Source of the DNA: CALHVX01 sp964640725
Lineage (GTDB): Bacteria; Pseudomonadota; Gammaproteobacteria; Pseudomonadales; Azotimanducaceae
Reading direction: 5' to 3'
Length of the DNA: 64,000 nucleotides
Assembly (NCBI GenBank): GCA_964640725.1
Contig: CAZXIJ010000009.1
Span: 71,531-135,530, forward strand
The notes under the pieces are model-generated. The model was not told the DNA's origin, ran no database searches, and saw only the letters and a program-made list of their open reading frames with translations. Positions 32,264 to 39,636 of this stretch are shown in pieces. Within the stretch, counting starts at the first letter, position 1, and every line of letters begins with the position of its first letter. The position numbers were made by a program, and so were the translations under genes.

Positions 32264-33298
32264 ATGAACCGCATGAATGACCAGTGGACGGTGGCCGAGC
32301 ACCCGGAAACCGCCCTGGAACCCCGGCACTTTGCCCGGCGCCAGGCGCCGGTGCCCGCCCTCGAGGACGGCGAGTTCCTGATCGAGAGCCACGCGCTGAA
32401 CATCGCGCCGGTCATGCGCATGTACATGATGGGCGGCAGCGCAGCGGGCGAAGCGCCCCTGGGCATCGGCGACGTCATACACGGCCGCGGCGTGGGCCAG
32501 GTGATCGAGTCCCGGCACCCGGCCTACCCGGTCGGGGCGTACCTGCAGGGCCAGCTGGGCTGGCAGCGCTACAAGGTCAGCCGCGGTACCACGGCCGAGA
32601 AGCTGCGGCTGCTTAAGCCCAACGGCCTGCCCATCACCTACGCGCTGTCGGCGCTGGGCATGACCGGCTACTCCGCCTGGTGCGGGTTCTTCTCCCGGGG
32701 CGAGCCCAGGGCCGGCGAAGCGCTGCTGGTGTCCGGCGCGGTGGGCGGTGTGGGTTCCCTGGTGGTGCAGATGGCTCGCCTTCTCGGCATGGCGCCCATC
32801 ATCGGCATCGCCGGCGGCGCGCAAAAGTGCGCCCTTGCGGTCGAGTTGGGCTGCGACGCTGCCATCGACTACAAGCAGGACAACATCGGCGAGCGGTTGC
32901 ACGCGCTGCTGCCGAACGGCTTTGACCTGTACTTCGACAACGTGGGCGGCGAGATCCTGAACACCAGCCTCGAGCATCTGGCGCCCCGCGCCCGGGTGGT
33001 GCTGTGCGGCGCGATTTCCGAGTACCAGAAGGCGGAGCGCCAGGGGCCGAGCAATTACTTTCTGCTGAGCAACGCCAACGCCGACTTCCGCGGTTTCTTT
33101 GTGTACAACCACGTCGACGAATTCGATCAGGCAGAAACCGAAATGGCGCAGTGGCTGCGCGCCGGCAAGCTGCAGGTGCTCACGGACACGCTGGAAGGCT
33201 TCGACCAGATGCCGGCAGCGCTGATGGGCATGTACACCGGGACTGGCGGCGGCAAGCGGCTGGTCACCGTCAAGGAAGGGCCCGTGGCGGTCTACTGA
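32264..33298 (+). CDS. Zinc-free medium-chain reductase (CurA type), second copy
   Basis: The 344-aa protein matches NADP-dependent prostaglandin/alkenal-type reductases: LNIAPVMRMYM at the LDPYMR position, a nucleotide-binding SGAVGGVGSLVVQMA, DLYFDNVGGEILNTSL and LCGAISEYQK. It is related to the enzyme at 15354-16340 but diverged, for example at the first signature. A GGAGG-like site (CAGGAGG) precedes the start; ATG at 32264 or 32273 are both possible. It is divergent from the VOC/MFS operon and may act on the same substrate family. Confidence 0.88.
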   Translation: MNRMNDQWTVAEHPETALEPRHFARRQAPVPALEDGEFLIESHALNIAPVMRMYMMGGSAAGEAPLGIGDVIHGRGVGQVIESRHPAYPVGAYLQGQLGWQRYKVSRGTTAEKLRLLKPNGLPITYALSALGMTGYSAWCGFFSRGEPRAGEALLVSGAVGGVGSLVVQMARLLGMAPIIGIAGGAQKCALAVELGCDAAIDYKQDNIGERLHALLPNGFDLYFDNVGGEILNTSLEHLAPRARVVLCGAISEYQKAERQGPSNYFLLSNANADFRGFFVYNHVDEFDQAETEMAQWLRAGKLQVLTDTLEGFDQMPAALMGMYTGTGGGKRLVTVKEGPVAVY

Positions 33299-33399
33299 CC
33301 GCGATCTGGGGATTACGATCTGCGACGGCCATGCAACGCTTTGGCGCTCCCCGGCGAGTGGTCTATGGTGATCGGATCGCGAATGGCCGGAGCGCACCG

Positions 33400-33648
33400 A
33401 TGCTACAGATGAGACCCAGCTGCGAACGCTGCGATCAGGACCTGTCCGCAGACAGCACAGATGTCGCCATCTGCTCCTTCGAGTGCACCTTCTGCGCGCC
33501 CTGCGCGAACGATGCGTTCAAGGGCCAGTGCCCCAACTGCGGCGGCGTGCTGCTGCCGCGACCGCCCCGAGCCGCGGCGCTGTGGCCGCAGTTTCCGCCC
33601 AGCACCGAGCGCGTGTTCAACGCCAAGCACCAGGGAGCAGCGTCATGA
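33400..33648 (+). CDS. DUF1272 cysteine-rich small protein
   Basis: The 82-aa protein has the DUF1272 pattern LQMRPSCERCDQDLSADS, ICSFECTFCAPCA and GQCPNCGGVLLPRP, with eight or so cysteines likely to bind zinc. The start ATG 33400 has GGAG upstream and matches the family's usual N-terminus. The stop overlaps the DUF4139 gene's ATG as ATGA. The function is unknown; a zinc-ribbon-like structural role is likely. Confidence 0.85.
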   Translation: MLQMRPSCERCDQDLSADSTDVAICSFECTFCAPCANDAFKGQCPNCGGVLLPRPPRAAALWPQFPPSTERVFNAKHQGAAS

Positions 33649-35267
33649 AACGTGCCGTCCTGGCCTGTGCCGCGCTGCTGGCCGCTGCCGCCGCGGTCGC
33701 CGACAGCACCCTCAAAACCAAAGTCACCGCCGCCACGGTGTACAGCGAAGGCGCGAGCATCACCCGGGAAGGCGCGCTGGCGCTGATTGCCGGCGATCAG
33801 GTCATCGAGCTGCCGGGCTTGCCGGCGGGCCTGGACGAAAGCGCGGTCCAGGTCGAGCTCACCGATTCGCGGGTCCGCATCGGGCAAATCAAGCAACGCC
33901 TGGTGGCGCAGGCCCGGGCCCAGGACGAAGAAGTCCGCAACGCCGAAGACGCGCTCGCCAGGGCGCAGAGCGCGCTCAAAGCCATCGAGGACGAAGACCA
34001 GGGCGCCGACCTGACCCTGAAATTTCTGGATGGGCTGGCGACCGGCTATGCCAAGGAAGCCTGGACGGACAGCGCCAACGCCAGCGGCAACCCGGACAGC
34101 TGGCAGCGCGCCATCGCCGTGCTGCAACAAGGCAGCGCACAGGCTCGCAAGACCAAGCGCGACAACGTCGCCGCGCGCACTGATGCCCAGCGCCTTGTGC
34201 AGCAACGGCAACGGGAACTGAACGCCCTGCGCGGCGGCCGCCCCGAATCCACGGTACTGCAGGTCGCGGTGAACGCACCGGCCGCGCTCGACACCCGCGT
34301 CCGTGTGGTGTACTTCGTTGAAGATGCCCGTTGGTCACCGATCTACGAGGCCCGCCTGAACAGCGACGACGGCCAGCTCGAACTCGCCCAGCGCGCGGTG
34401 GTTATCCAGGAAACCGACGAGCCCTGGCGCAACATCGCTCTGTCCCTGGCCACCGGCGACCCGCTGGGCGAGCTCGAAGCGCCTACGCTTGAGAGCGAGT
34501 TTCTGGGGTTGTGGGCACCGGAGCCGCGGCGAGCGAAGCGAAGCCGTTTGGCCGGCATCGCCCAGGCGAGTGGCGCGCGGGACGCCAGTATTGAAGAAGT
34601 TATCGTCACCGGCAGCCGGGTGGCGGCACCGGAAGTCAGCGCCTTCGCCATCACCTACCCGATCCCCGGCGCGGTGGATCTGGACAACGACAGCGATGAA
34701 GACCAGCTGTTCGACCTGTCCCGCGATCAGTTCGGAACCACGCTGATCACCCAGGCCGTGCCCCGGCAGAGCACGCAAGCCTTCCTGGCCGCGCGCTTCA
34801 CCTACGAATCTGACCTGCCGCTGTATCGCAGCGCTATGAAGGTGTACGTGGACGGGGTATTTGCGGGCAGCAGCGTCATGCCCGACGCCCTGCCGGGCGC
34901 CGAGGTCACCCTGCCAATGGGCCAGGACCGGCGCGTCACCGTTGAGACCCGTAACCAGGGCGGCGTTGGCGGCGAGAGCGGCCTCATCGGCAAGAAGCGG
35001 CGCGAGGTCACCGACTTCGTGTACCGCATCACCAACCGTCGGGACCAGAGTACTGTGGTCGAAGTGCGCGACCTGGTGCCCGTGTCACGAGATCGCGCGG
35101 TCAAGGTCCAGGTCGCCCGCAATGCCACGACGCCGACGGAGCAAGACGTCGATGGCGCGGCTGGCCTGGTGCTGTGGCGCAAGATCCTGACCGGCGGCGA
35201 GACCTGGGAGCTGCGCCACGGCTACAGCGTCGAGTACCCCGCCGACCGGGAGCTCCAGCCCCAGTAG
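33645..35267 (+). CDS. DUF4139 (mucoidy-inhibitor-like) secreted protein with a TonB-receptor-like insert
   Basis: The 540-aa protein has a signal peptide ending about AAAVADS, an N-terminal DUF4140-like beta domain (VTAATVYSEGASITREG), a coiled-coil central helix (about 85-200) and a DUF4139 beta region (WSPIYEARLN to the C-terminus). Inside the DUF4139 domain, between TLESEFLGLW and SAFAITYPI, sits IEEVIVTGSR (316-325), which is the usual start of the plug region of TonB receptors. The protein is probably periplasmic or envelope-associated. The MuiA relation suggests an envelope role, but this family is largely uncharacterised. Its stop and the convergent decarboxylase stop are the two ends of a short hairpin. 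Confidence 0.8.
   Translation: MKRAVLACAALLAAAAAVADSTLKTKVTAATVYSEGASITREGALALIAGDQVIELPGLPAGLDESAVQVELTDSRVRIGQIKQRLVAQARAQDEEVRNAEDALARAQSALKAIEDEDQGADLTLKFLDGLATGYAKEAWTDSANASGNPDSWQRAIAVLQQGSAQARKTKRDNVAARTDAQRLVQQRQRELNALRGGRPESTVLQVAVNAPAALDTRVRVVYFVEDARWSPIYEARLNSDDGQLELAQRAVVIQETDEPWRNIALSLATGDPLGELEAPTLESEFLGLWAPEPRRAKRSRLAGIAQASGARDASIEEVIVTGSRVAAPEVSAFAITYPIPGAVDLDNDSDEDQLFDLSRDQFGTTLITQAVPRQSTQAFLAARFTYESDLPLYRSAMKVYVDGVFAGSSVMPDALPGAEVTLPMGQDRRVTVETRNQGGVGGESGLIGKKRREVTDFVYRITNRRDQSTVVEVRDLVPVSRDRAVKVQVARNATTPTEQDVDGAAGLVLWRKILTGGETWELRHGYSVEYPADRELQPQ
34590..34619 (+). other. TonB-receptor-like signature inside the DUF4139 gene
   Basis: These 30 bases encode IEEVIVTGSR, residues 316-325 of the DUF4139 protein. 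The same motif occurs in the mature N-terminus of the receptor at 23831-26704 (IEEIVVTGSF). Its place in the middle of an unrelated fold is unusual. Confidence 0.75.
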
Positions 35268-35280
35268 CGCCGTCGCGCTA
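35265..35280. terminator. Short hairpin joining two convergent stop codons
   Basis: TAGCGC-CGTC-GCGCTA is a 6-4-6 inverted repeat whose outer ends are the TAG stop of the DUF4139 gene and the CTA (TAG on minus) of the decarboxylase gene. No T-run follows, so it is at most a weak bidirectional terminator or RNA 3'-end stabiliser. Confidence 0.4.
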
Positions 35281-36531
35281 CTCGAGGGTCGCGTAGTTGG
35301 TGCTGCGGTCCGCGGCCTGCTGATCGCGCACCTGCGTCACGCACTCGCCAAGGTCTGACAGGTACCGGTCAATCGCACCGGTATTGCTGTTGCTCACCGT
35401 GGAGTGCAGGTTGTCCGGCGGCGTCTGCCGATCATGGAACCAGCCCCGCGCCAGCAGCGCATCGCCCAGGGCAAAGACATCCACCGGGTGTTTCGACGCC
35501 GGGTCGCTCGCCATGGCGATCAGGTGCAGCTGGCCGTCCCCCAACACGCGCACGCCGTCGACCGCCGCGATGCCGGCGCGCATCTGGTCTGCGTTATCGA
35601 GGGCGATCCTGGTCAGCTCAACATAGCCGTCGACGCCCAGGTGCTGCATCACCGCCCAGGCCGCGGCCATGGGCAAGCCGGAACGGGTGCCCTGCAGGCT
35701 GGGCGAGGCGTAAAAGCCGCCGAGCCAGCCGTCAAAGATGAAGGTCTGATAGCGTCGCAGATCTTTGCTGCGATGCAGGATGACCGACACGCCCTTGGGC
35801 GCGTAGCCGAGCTTGTGGATGTCCGCCGAGATGCTGTGCACGCCGTCCACGCGAAAGTCCCAGACCGGCACATCGCGCCCCAGCCGCTCCGCAAAGGGCA
35901 GCACAAAGCCACCCATGCAGGCGTCGACATGGCAGTTCGCTCCGACCGTCGCCGCCAGCTCGGCAATCGCCGGAATCGGGTCGACCACACCCTGCGGGTA
36001 CTGTGGCGCCGAGCCCACCACGAGCACCGTTTTGCTGTCTACCTGCTCGCGCATGGCGTCGACGTCGGCGGTCCAGTCTGCGTTGACCGGGGCCTTGCGG
36101 ATCTCCAGCCCGAACAGGTGCGCGGCCTTGTGGAAGGCCGCGTGAGCGGACTCCGGCAACACGATGTTGCCGCCGTGAATCTTGCGCTCGGCTTCGGCGC
36201 GCTCCCGCGCGGCGAGCACGCCGCACAGAATCGATTCCGTGCCGCCACTGGTCAGGAAACCGGCCACCGACGCCGGGCCGTTCAGCAGATCAACCGTCCA
36301 GCGCACGCATTCGCTCTGAATCGAGCCCAGGGACGGGAAGGCTTTGGTGTTGAGCGCGTTCTCGTGCAGGTAGAGCCGCGCGGCCTGCTCCGCGACGTCG
36401 TGCACAGAAGGCCCGCCGCTATAGATCATGCCGAAGGCCTGGCCGTCCTCCCAGCGCACGTCCTGCTCGCGTTTGGCTTTGAGCGCGTTAATGACCTCGT
36501 CGACGGGGCGGCCCTGCTGGTTGATGGCCAT
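35278..36531 (-). CDS. PLP-dependent decarboxylase / sphingosine-1-phosphate-lyase-like protein
   Basis: The 417-aa group II decarboxylase-fold enzyme resembles sphingosine-1-phosphate lyase. It has TSGGTESILCG (phosphate-binding), a His at AHAAFHKA, HVDACMGGF with the PLP-pyridine Asp, and Lys240 in ADIHKLGYAPKGVS as the Schiff-base lysine. Eukaryotic lyases are membrane-bound; this bacterial form is soluble. It could cleave a phosphorylated long-chain base or decarboxylate an amino acid. It is divergent from a GNAT gene 61 bp away and converges with DUF4139. Confidence 0.85.
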   Translation of the reverse strand: MAINQQGRPVDEVINALKAKREQDVRWEDGQAFGMIYSGGPSVHDVAEQAARLYLHENALNTKAFPSLGSIQSECVRWTVDLLNGPASVAGFLTSGGTESILCGVLAARERAEAERKIHGGNIVLPESAHAAFHKAAHLFGLEIRKAPVNADWTADVDAMREQVDSKTVLVVGSAPQYPQGVVDPIPAIAELAATVGANCHVDACMGGFVLPFAERLGRDVPVWDFRVDGVHSISADIHKLGYAPKGVSVILHRSKDLRRYQTFIFDGWLGGFYASPSLQGTRSGLPMAAAWAVMQHLGVDGYVELTRIALDNADQMRAGIAAVDGVRVLGDGQLHLIAMASDPASKHPVDVFALGDALLARGWFHDRQTPPDNLHSTVSNSNTGAIDRYLSDLGECVTQVRDQQAADRSTNYATLE

Positions 36532-36592
36532 GCTTACCTCGGGGCTGATGCCTCTTTATAGTACGCAGCCATCGAAGCAGGAGCCGCAGGCC

Positions 36593-37198
36593 ATGTCTAC
36601 CCGTTCGCAGACCGCGGCCCCGCCGGCCGTCCTGGCGCTCACTGCCGAACAGCGTGAGGCCGCCATCGACACGGTGTTCCTGGGTTTCAGCGCGGACCCG
36701 TTCATGCGCTGGTTCTGGCCGCAAGCGGCCAGCTACTGCGCAGCGCGGCCGATCATCGACCAGCTCGCGGGAGACGCCGCGAGCCTGGGCACCGGGTACC
36801 AGGTCGCCGACTTTGGCGGCGCGGCCATGTGGCTGCCACCGGGCTACCAGCTCGACGAAGAGGCGGTGATGGCGGCCTTCCAGCAAACGCTGCACCCGGA
36901 CACGCTGCCGACGGCGCTGCAGGTCTTTGCCGCGCTCGATGAATACCACCCCAAAGACGACTGCTGGTACCTGACCATGATCGCCGTCGACCCGGCCCGG
37001 CAGGGCCAGGGCCTGGGCTCCCTGCTCATGAAAGAAGCCGTTGCCCGGTGCGATGCTGATGGCCTGCCGGCGTTCCTGGAATCTTCGAACCCCCAGAACA
37101 TCAGCCTCTACCAGCGCCACGGCTTCGAGATCATGGGCACGATTCAGATCGGCGATTCGCCGATCATCACGCCCATGATCCGGCAACCGGGCGCCTAG
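36593..37198 (+). CDS. GNAT-family N-acetyltransferase
   Basis: The 201-aa protein has the acetyl-CoA-binding motif A as YLTMIAVDPARQGQGLGSLLM, which includes the RxxGxG/A pattern, and a C-terminal YQRHGFEIM typical of GNAT enzymes. The N-terminal 100 residues form a predicted helical lid with FSADPFMRWFWP, seen in GNATs of fungal/bacterial acquired-resistance-like groups. ATG 36593 was chosen because it follows GGAG and begins the conserved domain. The substrate is unknown. It ends immediately before a minisatellite. Confidence 0.85.
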   Translation: MSTRSQTAAPPAVLALTAEQREAAIDTVFLGFSADPFMRWFWPQAASYCAARPIIDQLAGDAASLGTGYQVADFGGAAMWLPPGYQLDEEAVMAAFQQTLHPDTLPTALQVFAALDEYHPKDDCWYLTMIAVDPARQGQGLGSLLMKEAVARCDADGLPAFLESSNPQNISLYQRHGFEIMGTIQIGDSPIITPMIRQPGA

Positions 37199-37352
37199 GG
37201 ACCCTTACGGGGACCCTTACGGGAACCCTTNNNNNNNNNNNNNNNNNNNNNNNNNNNNNNNNNNNNNNNNNNNNNNNNNNNNNNNNNNNNNNNNNNNNNN
37301 NNNNNNNNNNNNNNNNNNNNNNNNNNNNNNACCCTTACGGGAACCCTTGCGA
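37199..37352. repeat. 12-bp minisatellite interrupted by an N gap
   Basis: Units of GGACCCTTACGG occur at 37199-37210 and 37211-37222, with a variant GAACCCTT at 37223-37230, then 100 N, then ACCCTTACGG and a degenerate GAACCCTTGCGA to 37352. The 18 bases on either side of the gap are identical, so the gap is either a collapsed array or a spurious join. It is just upstream of the Fur-controlled operon. The copy number is unknown. Confidence 0.7.
37231..37330. other. Scaffold gap of 100 N in the minisatellite
   Basis: One hundred N between the GNAT gene and the iron transporter. The 18-bp identical flanks (37213-37230 and 37331-37348) mean the true length is uncertain. Confidence 0.85.
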
Positions 37353-37375
37353 GGCTTTCCTTGCCCCTCTAACAT

Positions 37376-37390
37376 TGAGAATGATTCTTA
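37376..37390 (+). promoter_or_regulatory. Fur box upstream of the iron transporter
   Basis: TGAGAATGATTCTTA matches the 7-1-7 Fur consensus (TGATAATNATTATCA) at 12 of 14 arm positions. It lies 15 bp before the ATG of the substrate-binding protein at 37405, so Fur bound to iron would block transcription or translation initiation. It is strong evidence for iron-responsive control. Confidence 0.85.
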
Positions 37391-37404
37391 TTAACGGACA
37401 CACC

Positions 37405-38481
37405 ATGCACCTCACCTCCGCCCTGAAACTCCTGGCCCTGACACCGCTGGCGCTCCTGGCTGCCTGCAGCGAGCCCGCGACCCCGGCCCCGGAAACCGGC
37501 GCGGCAGAGCCCGGCAACGCCGCGCCGGCGCTGAGCGGCGAGGTCAACGTCTACTCGTCCCGGCACTACGACACGGACATGGCACTGTACGAGCGCTTTA
37601 CCCGGACCACCGGCGTCAAGGTCAACCTGATCGAGGGCAAGAGCGACGCGCTCATCGAGCGTATCCGCAGCGAGGGCGAGTTCAGCCCGGCGGACCTGTT
37701 GATCACGGTCGATGCGGGCACGCTCTGGCGCGCCACGGAAGCCGGCGTGCTGAGCCCGGCAGCGTCCACGGTGCTCGAAGCACGCGTCCCGAGCTATCTG
37801 CAAGACGAAAGCAACCGCTGGTTTGGCCTGTCGAAGCGCGCGCGCATCATCGTGCACAACGATGCGGCCGCGGCTGACGGGCCGCTGACGCGCTACGAAG
37901 ACCTTGCCGACCCGGCGCACCGCGGCAAGGTGTGCATGCGCTCGTCCAGCAACATCTACAACCTGTCGCTGCTCAGCGCGATGATCGAGCACCTGGGCAG
38001 CGACGGCGCCCGGGCCTGGGCCGACGGCATCGCCAAAAACTTCGCCCGGCCGCCCCAGGGCAACGATACCGCCCAGCTCAAAGCCGTGGCCGCCGGCGAG
38101 TGCGGCATCACCATCGCCAACAGCTACTACGTCGGGCGCCTGCTCGGCTCAGACAACCCGGACGATCAGGCCATCGTCAGCAAGCTGCGCATCGTCTTTC
38201 CCAATCAGGATGACCGCGGCGCTCACGTCAACATCAGCGGCGCCGGCATCGCAACGCACGCGCCGAACCGCGCCAACGCGCTGGCGTTCCTGGAATATCT
38301 GACCAGCGACTTCGCCCAGCGACTGTTCGCCGAGGGCAACAACGAGTACCCGATCATCGGCGAGGTCACGGGTCCCGTCGCAGCGCTCGGCAGCTTTGCC
38401 GAAGACGAAGTGAGCGCCAACCGCTTCGGCGCCAACCAGCGCGAGGCAGTGCAGATCTATGACGCGGTCCGATGGCCCTGA
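37405..38481 (+). CDS. Iron(III) ABC transporter substrate-binding lipoprotein (FbpA/FutA-like)
   Basis: The 358-aa protein has a lipobox LLAAC (Cys about residue 21) and then the ferric-binding protein fold: GEVNVYSSRHYDTDMALYERF, RSEGEFSPADLLITVDAG, and the iron-coordinating tyrosines in ANSYYVGRL. It would bind Fe3+ in the periplasm and hand it to the permease. ATG 37405 gives the standard signal sequence, and the Fur box lies just upstream. The permease and ATPase are close by (39637-41286 and 38489-39565), with the ATPase on the opposite strand. Confidence 0.92.
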   Translation: MHLTSALKLLALTPLALLAACSEPATPAPETGAAEPGNAAPALSGEVNVYSSRHYDTDMALYERFTRTTGVKVNLIEGKSDALIERIRSEGEFSPADLLITVDAGTLWRATEAGVLSPAASTVLEARVPSYLQDESNRWFGLSKRARIIVHNDAAAADGPLTRYEDLADPAHRGKVCMRSSSNIYNLSLLSAMIEHLGSDGARAWADGIAKNFARPPQGNDTAQLKAVAAGECGITIANSYYVGRLLGSDNPDDQAIVSKLRIVFPNQDDRGAHVNISGAGIATHAPNRANALAFLEYLTSDFAQRLFAEGNNEYPIIGEVTGPVAALGSFAEDEVSANRFGANQREAVQIYDAVRWP

Positions 38482-38488
38482 GCAGGCC

Positions 38489-39565
38489 TCAGGGCGGATC
38501 GAACAGAAACCCAGCGCGAGGCGCCAGCTCGAGCACCGCGGGGCCGTTCAGCAGCACCTGATCGGCGTCGCTCACCGCCAGCGCCAGGGTCGGGGCATCG
38601 GGCGCCGCGACGCTGCGCAGCACCACCTGCTCGCCGTGACTGGCAAAGCGCCGGTCAGCGAGGGTCGCCGGGGCCTCGTTAGCGCCTGGAAGCCGCAGCG
38701 CCACTGCGTAGGGCCGCAGCACCGCGATCGCGTCAGCGCCGGTCGCGGTGCGCTGATCAACGAACGCATCCGCGGCGAACACCCCGAAGGCCGAGCGGAC
38801 TTCGCCGTTCGCCACGGTGACCGGAAACGTATCAACTTCGAGCAGCGCCGTGGCCACGGCCAGCGTCGCGGGTTGCCGCCACAAATCCTGCGGCGTGCCC
38901 TGCTGCACCAGCCGCCCCGCTTCGAGGTACGCGATCCGATCGCCCAGCGCCAGCGCTTCCGACGCGTCGTGGGTGACCACAATGGTGGTGGTGCCCGCTG
39001 CCTTCAGCTGCAGCCGCGTCTCGGCCTGCAGCCGGCGACGCAGGTTGCTGTCGACGCTGGCGAAGGGCTCATCGAGCAGCATCACGGCCGGGCTGCGCGC
39101 CAGGGCGCGGGCCAGGGCCACGCGCTGCTGCTGGCCGCCCGACAGGGTATGCGGGTAGCGCTGCGCAAAGGCCGTCAGCCCCACGGTCTCAAGCATGTCA
39201 GCGACCCGCGCCGCGCGCGCCGGCGGCGCTTCCTGCGCCAGGCCGAAAGCAACGTTCTGCGCCACGGTCATGTGCGGGTACAGCACGTGATCCTGAAACA
39301 CGAGGCCGACGCTGCGAGCTTCCGGCGGCTGCTGCACTCGCGCAGCATGCTGCGCGCGCGCGTCAGCCACGGTCTCGCCACAGATCTCGATGGCGCCGGC
39401 CTGCAGCGTTTCCAGTCCCGCAGCCAGGCGCAGCAAAGTGGTCTTGCCACTCCCGGACGGCCCCAGCAGGCAGAGAATCTCGCCCTCTGCAACGGCCAGC
39501 GAAACATCGTGCAGAATCTCCTGACTGCCAAAGCTGTGGTTGATATCGCGAAAAGCTACACTCAC
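38489..39565 (-). CDS. Iron(III) ABC transporter ATP-binding protein (FbpC-like)
   Basis: The 358-aa ATPase has Walker A GPSGSGKT (35-42), signature LSGGQQQ (141-147), Walker B LLDEP (163-167), the switch His in VVTHDASEAL and a C-terminal regulatory TOBE-like domain, as in FbpC and other ferric transporters. It would energise uptake with the permease. It is transcribed toward the substrate-binding gene (7-bp gap, convergent) and divergently from the permease, an uncommon split of this operon. No Fur box is seen in the 71-bp region upstream of its start. Confidence 0.92.
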   Translation of the reverse strand: MSVAFRDINHSFGSQEILHDVSLAVAEGEILCLLGPSGSGKTTLLRLAAGLETLQAGAIEICGETVADARAQHAARVQQPPEARSVGLVFQDHVLYPHMTVAQNVAFGLAQEAPPARAARVADMLETVGLTAFAQRYPHTLSGGQQQRVALARALARSPAVMLLDEPFASVDSNLRRRLQAETRLQLKAAGTTTIVVTHDASEALALGDRIAYLEAGRLVQQGTPQDLWRQPATLAVATALLEVDTFPVTVANGEVRSAFGVFAADAFVDQRTATGADAIAVLRPYAVALRLPGANEAPATLADRRFASHGEQVVLRSVAAPDAPTLALAVSDADQVLLNGPAVLELAPRAGFLFDPP

Positions 39566-39636
39566 GCCCGTTCCTTACCCATCGGCAGCGAGATTGTGCG
39601 GCCCCGCGCGCGTATTACAAAGAACAACCGCGCCCA

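Noticed and set aside
32078..33397. Long minus-strand open frame opposite the second medium-chain reductase
   Set aside because: Only its last 37 or so codons resemble a protein family (DUF1330); the rest is antisense to a clearly coding gene.
37199..37352. Possible CRISPR array
   Set aside because: The units are 12 bp, contiguous and without spacers, and no cas genes are present; it is a minisatellite.
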